From Candidatus Njordarchaeum guaymasense (GTDB lineage Archaea > Asgardarchaeota > Njordarchaeia > Njordarchaeales > Njordarchaeaceae): a DNA stretch of 6,685 nucleotides. This document shows positions 1-5,086 of this stretch, piece by piece. Under the pieces are notes generated by a model that searched no databases, had not been told where the DNA came from, and worked only from the letters and a program-made list of their open reading frames with translations. Made by a program: the position numbers and the translations under genes. The stretch is taken from the NCBI GenBank assembly GCA_030587605.1, contig JAUQYT010000259.1:1-6685 (forward strand), read 5' to 3'. The stretch's first letter is position 1, and each line of letters begins with the position of its first letter.

Positions 1-563
1 AAGAATTTTTCGTCAAAGCCTCCAAGCTTCGTGAACACGTCTCGCTTGACTAGTGCGCTTCCTCCACAGAAAGCAAAGGGCTCAAAACCTTTTTGATCGT
101 ACTGTCCTCGATCGTACTCTTCGCGGCCTATGTCGACGAACCCTCTCCAGAAAGGGATGCCCATGCCTCCGACTGAGTCTAGACGCATGTGATCCTCCAT
201 TGAAAACATCTTGCAGGCAACAGCCGCGATCCTCGGATCTGCCGCTGCGGCATTGACTAACAGTCTGACCCAATAGGGATTCAAGACCTCAACATCATTA
301 TTCAAGAATAAGACGAAACTGGCTTCGATCTTCTCTACAGCTTTGTTGTAGCCTTCAGCAAAGCCTAGATTCCTGGGGTGCTGAATAATTTTGATCCATG
401 GGAAATTCTTCTTGACATAATCGACAGAACTGTCGAGGCTTCCGTTATCCACCAAGTAAACGTCAAAATTCGGATACTCAGTCCTACCTACACTTTTGAG
501 ACAGGTTGTAAGCCACCTCAAGCCATTGTAGTTGATTATCATGATTGCAACGCTTGGAGCCAT
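1..563 (-). CDS. Family-2 glycosyltransferase, rhamnosyltransferase-like (3' end cut by window edge)
   Basis: An open minus-strand frame encodes 187 complete residues and continues past the left edge. It is a GT-A fold sugar transferase of GT2, expected to move a nucleotide-activated sugar onto a lipid-linked or glycan acceptor at the cytoplasmic face. Visible motifs: an N-terminal strand ending in NYNG (residues 11-14), the nucleotide-binding VDNGSLDSS (38-46), NLGFAEGYN (65-73), which is typical of the rhamnosyltransferase/WbbL-like branch, the metal-binding LNNDVE (87-92, in place of DxD), and FCGGSALVKRDVF (165-177) followed by GGFDEKF. The GED-type acidic motif and C-terminus lie outside the window. 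The ATG at 563 is used here. An in-frame TTG six bases upstream is an alternative, because GGAGAG lies nine bases before it; an in-frame TAG closes the frame further upstream. It follows the 640-1611 gene by 76 bases on the same strand, so the two are probably co-transcribed. The exact sugar cannot be told. Confidence 0.9.
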   Translation of the reverse strand, partial: MAPSVAIMIINYNGLRWLTTCLKSVGRTEYPNFDVYLVDNGSLDSSVDYVKKNFPWIKIIQHPRNLGFAEGYNKAVEKIEASFVLFLNNDVEVLNPYWVRLLVNAAAADPRIAAVACKMFSMEDHMRLDSVGGMGIPFWRGFVDIGREEYDRGQYDQKGFEPFAFCGGSALVKRDVFTKLGGFDEKF

Positions 564-639
564 CGTCAACCCTGCAAACTCTCCTACCTAGCCCAAACCA
601 GCCAATAACAGCCTCCACCAGCGATGTTATGGTGATGCC

Positions 640-1611
640 TTAACTCTTCCCATAAGGTTGAGGGGACCATGGCTTCAGAGGCCTCTTTTTTCCGGCAAGC
701 TCCAGGAGCTTCCAGTAATGATAACCAGAATAGTAAGCAATCGCATTGAGAAACTTGGTCAGGGTTATGATTGGCCAATAACTCTTTTTTCCCGCTCGTT
801 TTGCTACAATTCTTGACAGGCGGGCGAACTTCAATATGTTTACTGAGCATAGAGCAAGAGGGACAAGTATGAGTCGCAAGTCTAGAAGGGTCAGAAAGGA
901 CGATAAGACAGTCAACGAAATCAACGCAAAGGCTTCATGTATCTCCCTTAAGACTGTTTCAGGGTGCTTCTCTGTCAGCTGGGCATAGCCGATCCCCCAC
1001 CTAAACCTCTGCCTGAGTAGATCGAGAACGGTGCGTGGATGAACGGTTCTCACACTAACTGTTGAATCAATAAGACACCTAAGGCCGAGTTTCTTAGCTC
1101 TAAAGTATAGGTCTACATCCTCACCGAATTTCATCCCTTCGTCAAATCGACCTGCATTCTCGAAGGCCTCTCTCCTGTAGGCAGCATTCGCCCCCACGAG
1201 ATGCGACGGAGGGTTCTGGATTATTTCGATCGCTCTGGGAATCAAGTGAGTTTTGTTCAGAGCCCTGAGTTCTCCCCCAACACAACTCACCTCAGGCTGA
1301 TCAAACAACACCTTCAGTTGACTAAGACAATTCGGAGCGGCGACACAGTCGGCATCAATGAAGTAGAGTATACTTCCGGTTGCCTCCTCCGCCCCCCTGT
1401 TCTTTGCACGTGAATGCCCTACATGATCAGTCTTGACTACTCTAACTCTCCTATCATCTACGAAGGGTGCTATCTTCTTCGCAGACCCATCTGTTGACTC
1501 ATCATCAACGATTATTAGCTCAAGGTCTTGGTGATCCTGACCTAGAATTGAACCAATACAGTCAGACACTGTTTTTTCTTTGTTATATACAGTAGTTACA
1601 ACGGAAATCAC
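640..1611 (-). CDS. Membrane-anchored family-2 glycosyltransferase
   Basis: A complete 323-residue GT2 enzyme with an N-terminal GT-A catalytic domain (about 1-210) and hydrophobic C-terminal segments. Motifs: VVTTVYN (4-10), nucleotide-binding VDDESTDG (35-42), metal-binding DAD (86-88), acceptor-side GANAAYRREAF (140-150), the catalytic-type GED (163-165) in GEDVDLYFRAKKLG, and QRFRW (201-205), a form of the Q/RxxRW motif of processive or membrane-bound GT2 enzymes. Likely membrane stretches are about 226-245, 247-262 and 279-296, followed by a basic tail. It probably adds a sugar to a lipid-linked glycan at the inner leaflet. The start is GTG at 1611: GGTGA lies six bases upstream and an in-frame stop precedes it closely, so no longer start is possible. 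It is the first gene of a likely minus-strand pair with the gene ending at position 1. The catalytic motifs are all intact. Donor and acceptor cannot be predicted. Confidence 0.93.
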   Translation of the reverse strand: MISVVTTVYNKEKTVSDCIGSILGQDHQDLELIIVDDESTDGSAKKIAPFVDDRRVRVVKTDHVGHSRAKNRGAEEATGSILYFIDADCVAAPNCLSQLKVLFDQPEVSCVGGELRALNKTHLIPRAIEIIQNPPSHLVGANAAYRREAFENAGRFDEGMKFGEDVDLYFRAKKLGLRCLIDSTVSVRTVHPRTVLDLLRQRFRWGIGYAQLTEKHPETVLREIHEAFALISLTVLSSFLTLLDLRLILVPLALCSVNILKFARLSRIVAKRAGKKSYWPIITLTKFLNAIAYYSGYHYWKLLELAGKKRPLKPWSPQPYGKS

Positions 1612-1617
1612 TGGTTG

Positions 1618-1622
1618 TCACC
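1618..1622 (-). promoter_or_regulatory. Ribosome binding site deciding the GTG start at 1611
   Basis: On the minus strand GGTGA lies six bases before the GTG at 1611. This matches the 3' part of the anti-16S sequence and supports GTG initiation. It implies that this gene has a real 5' leader. Confidence 0.6.
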
Positions 1623-1647
1623 GTGAGTGTGTTGCTTTCGTCAACTA

Positions 1648-1667
1648 CCGACGGCCGAAGCCGTTGG
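1648..1667 (-). other. Hairpin with UUCG tetraloop in the leader of the GT2 gene
   Basis: Read on the minus strand, ACGGC and GCCGT enclose TTCG, giving a five-base-pair stem with a C(UUCG)G loop, an exceptionally stable RNA tetraloop. Two further C-G pairs stack beyond one A-C mismatch. On the plus strand the same bases give an eight-pair stem with one G-T wobble and a CGAA loop. It lies 36 bases upstream of the GTG at 1611, so it would be in that gene's 5' leader if transcription starts further upstream. No T-run follows, so an intrinsic terminator is unlikely. Its role is unknown. Confidence 0.4.
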
Positions 1668-1702
1668 CTTGCAACTCTGAGGTGTTGGGTATTGCCAATT
1701 AA

Positions 1703-1712
1703 CCTTTTTATC
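1703..1712 (+). promoter_or_regulatory. TATA-like box in the divergent spacer
   Basis: CCTTTTTATC is the most AT-rich, TATA-like stretch between the divergent glycosyltransferase genes. With the usual archaeal distance of about 25 bases, transcription toward the plus-strand gene would start near 1735, giving a leader of over 100 bases. The opposite strand reads GATAAAAAGG and could serve the minus-strand gene less convincingly. This is assigned by pattern only. Confidence 0.3.
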
Positions 1713-1769
1713 TTGTATGTCGAGCCTTCTGACGGAGGCTCCTGTCGCTTGAGGCCAGGTAAGGCTGTT

Positions 1770-1803
1770 ATGCAGAGGGTCAAGCTTGCGGCCGCTTCTG
1801 CAT
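1770..1803 (+). repeat. Inverted repeat enclosing HindIII and NotI sites
   Basis: ATGCAGA (1770-1776) and TCTGCAT (1797-1803) form a perfect seven-base inverted repeat with a 20-base interior. The interior holds two palindromes sharing one G: CAAGCTTG (1781-1788) and GCGGCCGC (1788-1795). It would lie in the leader of the 1848 gene. Its function is unknown, and an artefact of cloning or assembly is not excluded. Confidence 0.35.
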
Positions 1804-1838
1804 TGTAGTCAATCGTGGTCGTGCATAGGTAGATGCCT

Positions 1839-1842
1839 GGAG
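1839..1842 (+). promoter_or_regulatory. Ribosome binding site favouring the ATG at 1848 or 1851
   Basis: GGAG lies five bases before the ATG at 1848 and eight before the ATG at 1851. The upstream in-frame ATG at 1833 would place this GGAG inside the coding region and has only a weak AGGT in front of it. The later starts are therefore preferred. Confidence 0.5.
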
Positions 1843-1847
1843 AAATC

Positions 1848-2762
1848 ATGATGAAAGTCTTACGCGACTACTCCCGGAAGAAACCGCCATCCATCCTTGG
1901 TATGATGAGTGTCTACAATGAGCGCGACATAATAGAGTATACGATTCTTCACATGCGTGCTCAAGAGGTGCCATTGGTTGTCATAGACAACGGATCGACG
2001 GACGGAACTTTCGATATTTTGGGCAGATACGTTGGGAAAGCCATAATAGAACTCGCAAGACTGGAGACTGAGTTCTTTGAATGGGGCTTGCTCCTCAAAA
2101 CTCTGTACAAGATGGCTCTGAAGCACAGGCCAGAGTGGCTCCTTATGGTTGACGCTGATGAATTCCTTGAATCACCATTTCCTTCCCTGAACCTTAGAGA
2201 GGCGATAGAACTCGAAAGCTCAAGAGAGTACAACCTGATACAATTCAACAATTTCGAGTTTTGGCCAACTGAGAAGGATAGGGATAGCTTGGAGCCGGAC
2301 ATCAGAAAGCGGGTCAAGTACTACTCTTGGAATGATGATTGGCAGTTCAATTGCTTTAGAGATTACCCGGGAACCAACATTGATGAGGCAGGTTCGCATC
2401 TTCCGATATTTCCGCGAGATGTGAAGGTGAGACTTTCACCGCACAAATTCATTATGAGGCACTACGCGATTCGGTCATACGAGCAGGGATTAAGAAAGGC
2501 TTTCGATGAAAGACTGGCGCGCTACCCTGAGCATGAAAGGAGGAAGTGGGGGCTTCACAAGTATGCAGAGTTTGGGAGGGAAGAACGTTATTTCATTATT
2601 AGCTCTTCGATGCTGACAAGGTACGATGAAGATGGGCGATGGGTGCTCGAGCGTAAGTTTGATGGCCATAGGGGCTACGGATTTCCTAGTCTGACCTCCA
2701 CTGAAGAAGTTGAGAAGGAGATGGAGAAGCTTAGAAGAACAGTTGAGTCCAGAGATCAATAG
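1848..2762 (+). CDS. Soluble GT2-type glycosyltransferase (Glyco_tranf_2_4-like)
   Basis: A complete protein of 304 residues from the ATG at 1848; an in-frame ATG at 1833 would add five residues. It resembles the GT-A fold proteins grouped as Glyco_tranf_2_4: strand and loop GMMSVYNERDIIEY (18-31), nucleotide-binding VIDNGSTDGTFD (45-56), and metal-binding MVDADEF (100-106). After the catalytic core come an aromatic-rich stretch (about 130-172), an HKFIMRHY motif (199-206) that could supply a metal or base histidine, and a highly charged C-terminal helix. There is no signal peptide and no membrane segment, so it should act in the cytoplasm on a soluble or membrane-presented acceptor. It diverges from the GT2 gene ending at 640 and converges on the secreted-protein gene. 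The metal-binding residues are intact. The family assignment is firm at fold level; the sugar transferred is unknown. Confidence 0.88.
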   Translation: MMKVLRDYSRKKPPSILGMMSVYNERDIIEYTILHMRAQEVPLVVIDNGSTDGTFDILGRYVGKAIIELARLETEFFEWGLLLKTLYKMALKHRPEWLLMVDADEFLESPFPSLNLREAIELESSREYNLIQFNNFEFWPTEKDRDSLEPDIRKRVKYYSWNDDWQFNCFRDYPGTNIDEAGSHLPIFPRDVKVRLSPHKFIMRHYAIRSYEQGLRKAFDERLARYPEHERRKWGLHKYAEFGREERYFIISSSMLTRYDEDGRWVLERKFDGHRGYGFPSLTSTEEVEKEMEKLRRTVESRDQ

Positions 2763-2818
2763 GCTGAGCGAACGAGGGGTTACGTGCTCCTCTCCAGTCA
2801 GCCTGTTTGAGATATCTC
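2761..2818. terminator. Inverted repeats in the convergent gap, possible bidirectional terminator
   Basis: AGGCTGA (2761-2767, starting inside the stop codon of the upstream gene) pairs perfectly with TCAGCCT (2798-2804). A shorter inner pair GAGG/CCTC sits at 2774-2777 and 2789-2792. Just beyond is a perfect ten-base palindrome, GAGATATCTC (2809-2818). The elements fill the 59 bases between two convergent genes, where a terminator for both strands is expected. T-runs are weak, so termination is inferred from position and symmetry. Confidence 0.35.
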
Positions 2819-2821
2819 TTG

Positions 2822-3637
2822 CTATGAGTAATGGTAGGCGTAGACCATTGTGATTTCGTCGGGTTGAGGGTAACCATCCTTGTAGCCGTCTCGCTCCAAG
2901 TCTACCCACCTAAAGATGTAGCAACACTTGCCCAAGTTGCCTATCTCATCACGGTATCTTTCCTTGAAGTAGATTCCCGCCGCCCAAGTCCCCTTCCAAC
3001 CGATCCCATACATTATGTATACTTTATTCTGGTTGTTGTCGATGAAGCTTTGGATCACAAATAGGTTCTTGTAGTTCTCATCTTCTTGTCTAGTCATGTA
3101 GGCGAGCAGAACAGGTTTCGATTCTTGAGTATACAATGTGTTCGTGAAGAATCCATAGAGGATCGTCCCGTCCTTATCAGTTGCCACGTCGAAGTAGATA
3201 GGGGTCATACCTGAAACTTTCTCATAGTAGTATACGCAGTAGTTTACGGATCGGCCTCCCAGCAGGACGATCGTCTTGTTCGTTAGCTTTGGCTTCCCCC
3301 TGTTCAGAACGTTGTCCTGCCCTGTCTCGATCCACCTTTCATCTGAGTCGAAGCCGAAATTCTGCGTTGCATTGGTTTTGCTGTATATCATACCGCCGGC
3401 CGCAGTGTCATAGGCCGCCATAGGATTATTCATGATTTTCATCCGGTTCGGGTCTGGGACGATGAAATAGACCTTGCCTTCGAGAGCCCAGACGACATTG
3501 GTCATGATGCTTTTCACAGGAATCAGTTTCTCAATCTGCTCGGGGCTTGCTTGTTGGCTCAAGGACCTTGATGTAAGCATTGTCAGGACTAACAGCAGAA
3601 GAACACTGACCATGAACTTTCTGATAGGCCTGCCCAT
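2822..3637 (-). CDS. Secreted S-layer-like protein with signal peptide
   Basis: A 271-residue protein with a basic N-terminus (R3, R6, K7) and a strongly hydrophobic stretch (9-22) ending near SLSQQA, a typical Sec signal peptide. The mature part is rich in beta-prone and aromatic residues. IVLLGGRSVNYCVYYYE (123-139) and YGIGWKGTWAAGIYF (210-224) resemble segments seen in archaeal S-layer-type domains, where a GG-x-x-N motif and a late GWxGTxAxGxxF strand recur. This assignment is from memory of the family and is tentative. Near the end, D246, E248, D250-G251 and D254 look like a calcium-binding loop. Two N-glycosylation sequons are present (N89-A-T, N120-K-T). There is no C-terminal anchor, and the protein is much shorter than full S-layer proteins, so it may be a minor surface or exported component. 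ATG at 3637 is used; GTG at 3640 is adjacent. No Shine-Dalgarno is seen. Surrounding glycosyltransferases suggest a glycosylated surface protein. Confidence 0.8.
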   Translation of the reverse strand: MGRPIRKFMVSVLLLLVLTMLTSRSLSQQASPEQIEKLIPVKSIMTNVVWALEGKVYFIVPDPNRMKIMNNPMAAYDTAAGGMIYSKTNATQNFGFDSDERWIETGQDNVLNRGKPKLTNKTIVLLGGRSVNYCVYYYEKVSGMTPIYFDVATDKDGTILYGFFTNTLYTQESKPVLLAYMTRQEDENYKNLFVIQSFIDNNQNKVYIMYGIGWKGTWAAGIYFKERYRDEIGNLGKCCYIFRWVDLERDGYKDGYPQPDEITMVYAYHYS

Positions 3638-3669
3638 CACTTACACGCACATAGCATCTGGTCCGTCAG

Positions 3670-3679
3670 TTTAATATAA
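3670..3679. promoter_or_regulatory. TATA box in the divergent promoter region
   Basis: TTTAATATAA (read TTATATTAAA on the minus strand) is the clearest TATA-like element in the window. On the minus strand it predicts a start of transcription about ten bases from the ATG at 3637, which explains the missing Shine-Dalgarno as a near-leaderless mRNA. On the plus strand it could start transcription near 3700, just before the alternative TTG start at 3712. A second AT-rich box, TGTTTAACA (3702-3710), would suit the ATG at 3742. The two divergent genes may share this element. Confidence 0.5.
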
Positions 3680-3741
3680 CTTCCTGAACAGTGTGTTTAT
3701 GTGTTTAACAATTGAAGTGGTTGGCTGGCTTGCCTGAAAGC

Positions 3742-4068
3742 ATGAGAAAGAAGGTGGATAGGATCATATCCCTGCTGGAGAGGATGGATGAGAATATCGA
3801 GGCTTTTGCGAAAAGCTCTGTGAGACGTGACGAAGCTCGGGCTGGGTTCAAACACGTCGCTGGGATAGATGTACTCAGTTTGGATGGTCACCTCCAAAAG
3901 ACGATATTGGAGTTGTTAAGGCTGGGTAAGGGGACGGCGACTGAGGTCGCTGCCAAGACACGTCGAAGCAGGGCTTTGGAAAGCCTATACTTGAACCAAT
4001 TAACGCAGATGGGGTATGTGGCCAAAGAGAGAGTCGGCAAGACCGTACGCTTCTCCATACCAAGGTGA
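3742..4068 (+). CDS. Winged-helix DNA-binding protein
   Basis: A 108-residue protein from the ATG at 3742. It has an N-terminal amphipathic helix (1-24, IISLLERMDENIEAF) suited to dimerisation, and a C-terminal winged helix (about 47-108): first helix HLQKTILELLRLG, a turn with GTATEVAAKT leading into the recognition helix, SLYLNQLTQMGYV, and a wing ending KTVRFSIPR. The pattern ESLYLNQLxxMGYVxxERxGKxVRF fits ArsR/MarR-like archaeal regulators of about 100-120 residues. It probably binds DNA as a dimer in the cytoplasm. A TTG at 3712 would add ten residues (ending LPES) and is possible; neither start has a Shine-Dalgarno. The gene diverges from the secreted-protein gene, whose promoter it could control, and precedes the ATPase gene by 137 bases. 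No ligand- or metal-binding cysteines or histidine cluster is visible, so the signal it senses is unknown. Confidence 0.85.
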   Translation: MRKKVDRIISLLERMDENIEAFAKSSVRRDEARAGFKHVAGIDVLSLDGHLQKTILELLRLGKGTATEVAAKTRRSRALESLYLNQLTQMGYVAKERVGKTVRFSIPR

Positions 4069-4095
4069 TTTGATAACCTTCGGCTATCCAAGGTG
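4060..4095 (+). terminator. Mutually exclusive hairpins at the stop codon of the regulator gene
   Basis: CCAAGGTG occurs at 4060-4067 and again at 4088-4095. Between them lies ACCTT (4076-4080), which can pair with the AAGGT of either copy (nine-base loops both ways). The first copy overlaps the TGA stop at 4066-4068. The layout could mark transcript-end processing or an attenuator-like switch ahead of the ATPase gene. Stems are only five pairs and no T-run follows, so this is weak. Confidence 0.25.
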
Positions 4096-4141
4096 GCCCA
4101 TGTCATCTTTCAGGATCTTCGTCAAAATGGATAATTCAAGG

Positions 4142-4148
4142 CTTAAAT
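4142..4148 (+). promoter_or_regulatory. Possible TATA box for the ATPase gene
   Basis: CTTAAAT fits the YTTAAA type of archaeal TATA box. It would place the transcription start near 4170 and leave a leader of about 35 bases before the TTG at 4206, including its GAGG ribosome binding site. If it is used, the small frame at 4147-4209 cannot be translated from this transcript. Confidence 0.35.
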
Positions 4149-4209
4149 GATTGCATTTCACTCTAGGAGAACTGTTGAGTTGCTATTGAAAGGACCTGAG
4201 GACGCTTGA
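4147..4209 (+). CDS. Possible 20-residue ORF ending at the ATPase start codon
   Basis: An ATG-initiated frame of 20 codons sits directly after an in-frame TAA. AAGG lies five bases upstream of the ATG. Its TGA (4207-4209) overlaps the TTG start of the ATPase (4206-4208), an arrangement that suits translational coupling. The peptide, MIAFHSRRTVELLLKGPEDA, has a basic head and a leucine-rich helix. A frame this short can arise by chance, and it conflicts with the TATA-like box at 4142-4148. Confidence 0.2.
   Translation: MIAFHSRRTVELLLKGPEDA
4198..4201 (+). promoter_or_regulatory. Ribosome binding site deciding the TTG start at 4206
   Basis: GAGG lies four bases before the TTG at 4206. An in-frame TGA (4197-4199) overlaps the site, so no longer frame is possible. 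The next in-frame start, TTG at 4218, would remove part of the first beta strand before the Walker A loop. Confidence 0.5.
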
Positions 4210-5015
4210 GCTTCGCCTTGACAGTTCACTCCCACAAGGGTGGAACGGGTAAGACTTCGATAGTGGCGAACCTTGCCGCCATATACGCCAAGAAGGGCTA
4301 CGATACGTGCCTAGTAGACTATGACTTTAGGGCTCCGAGCCAACACGTCTTGTTCGAATCTGAGCCCGCCCGTTGGATAAACGATTACCTTGACGGTGAG
4401 TGCGGTTTCGAGGAATGTCTAGTGGATCTCACAGATCGGTATCGGACGAAAGGGAAACTGGTGCCCGCGTTCTCAAACCCGGACCCTCAAGCAATCCTCG
4501 ACATGATGACCAAGGACAAAGCTTGGCAGTCGAAGGCTCTGAAGCGCATAATGGAAGCAAGGGACACCTTATTCAACGACCTCGGCTTCCAAGTCCTCAT
4601 CTTCGACACAAGTCCAGGTATCCACTTCTCAGCGATAGACGCCGTTGCGGTGTCCGACGCTGTAATACTGGTCATGAGAAATGATAGCATCGACCTTTCT
4701 GGGGTTAGGTTGATGGTGAGGTCCATATATCAGGCATTGGGCAAGAAGACCTCTCTGATCCTGAACAAGGTGATCTCAGAAAAGATTGCGGAGTGCGGAA
4801 TGAATAGGAAGATCGATCGAGTTGAGGAGCTTGAATTGACGAAGTCCTTGGGTTTTGACTATCCTATTTCTGCTGTGATCCCGTGCTATTGTGAACTCAT
4901 GCTAGAGGGGGGACGGAGCATCCAGGCCTTTCACAATCCAAGCCATCCCTTCGTCGAGAAGCTTACAGTAGTCGCTCAACGGTATGAGCGTCCTGAGCTT
5001 CGCGCTCAGCCGTGA
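4206..5015 (+). CDS. ParA/MinD-family P-loop ATPase
   Basis: A complete 269-residue SIMIBI-class ATPase. The deviant Walker A, HSHKGGTGKTS (8-18), has both the signature lysine K11 and the P-loop lysine K16. The Walker A' region LVDYDFRAPS (36-45) has D38 and D40, and the switch II/Walker B FDTSPG (133-138) has D134. LILNKV (184-189) is the base-side strand, and EGGRSIQAFHNPSHPF (234-249) matches the MinD-like C-terminal region. These proteins dimerise on ATP and position cargo on membranes or DNA, or switch partner complexes. No amphipathic membrane-targeting helix is obvious at the C-terminus, and no ParB or MinC/MinE-like partner gene is in the window. The TTG start is fixed by GAGG four bases upstream. 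It lies between a winged-helix regulator and a GT-C membrane protein, so a role in glycan or envelope assembly, comparable in position to CpsD-type ATPases of bacterial capsule loci, is inferred. The tyrosine tail of CpsD is absent. Confidence 0.92.
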   Translation: MSFALTVHSHKGGTGKTSIVANLAAIYAKKGYDTCLVDYDFRAPSQHVLFESEPARWINDYLDGECGFEECLVDLTDRYRTKGKLVPAFSNPDPQAILDMMTKDKAWQSKALKRIMEARDTLFNDLGFQVLIFDTSPGIHFSAIDAVAVSDAVILVMRNDSIDLSGVRLMVRSIYQALGKKTSLILNKVISEKIAECGMNRKIDRVEELELTKSLGFDYPISAVIPCYCELMLEGGRSIQAFHNPSHPFVEKLTVVAQRYERPELRAQP

Positions 5016-5076
5016 CAACCGCGCGCTGGACTTCATAAAAGCCGAGAACAAGTTTGAGACTGATCTGAGTTCCTGA
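4984..5076 (+). CDS. Possible 30-residue small protein overlapping the ATPase 3' end
   Basis: An ATG frame of 30 codons overlaps the last 32 bases of the ATPase gene in another frame and ends 10 bases before the ATG of the GT-C gene at 5087. The peptide begins MSVLSFALSRDNRALDFIKA and continues with a charged helix ending TDLSS; the composition looks like a real small helical protein. No Shine-Dalgarno is visible, so expression would depend on coupling with the ATPase. It fills the otherwise empty gap between the two genes. An extension of the ATPase by a frameshift is the other reading. No family is recognised. Confidence 0.3.
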   Translation: MSVLSFALSRDNRALDFIKAENKFETDLSS

Positions 5077-5086
5077 GACGGCAAAC

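Noticed and set aside
95..118. GATCGTACT repeated 15 bases apart
   Set aside because: It lies in the coding frame of the left glycosyltransferase, where it gives YDRGQYDQ; a short codon repeat with no sign of a mobile element or array.
616..634. CACCA/TGGTG inverted repeat in the 76-base gap between the two minus-strand glycosyltransferase genes
   Set aside because: Only five pairs with a nine-base loop and no T-run; expected by chance, and not enough to argue for a terminator inside the operon.
1623..1808. Plus-strand open frame of 61 codons in the divergent spacer
   Set aside because: Composition is not protein-like, there is no ribosome binding site, and it spans the hairpins and the TATA-like box.
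4812..4820. GATCGATCGA palindromic run
   Set aside because: Inside the ATPase coding sequence and explained by its codons; no paired copy nearby.
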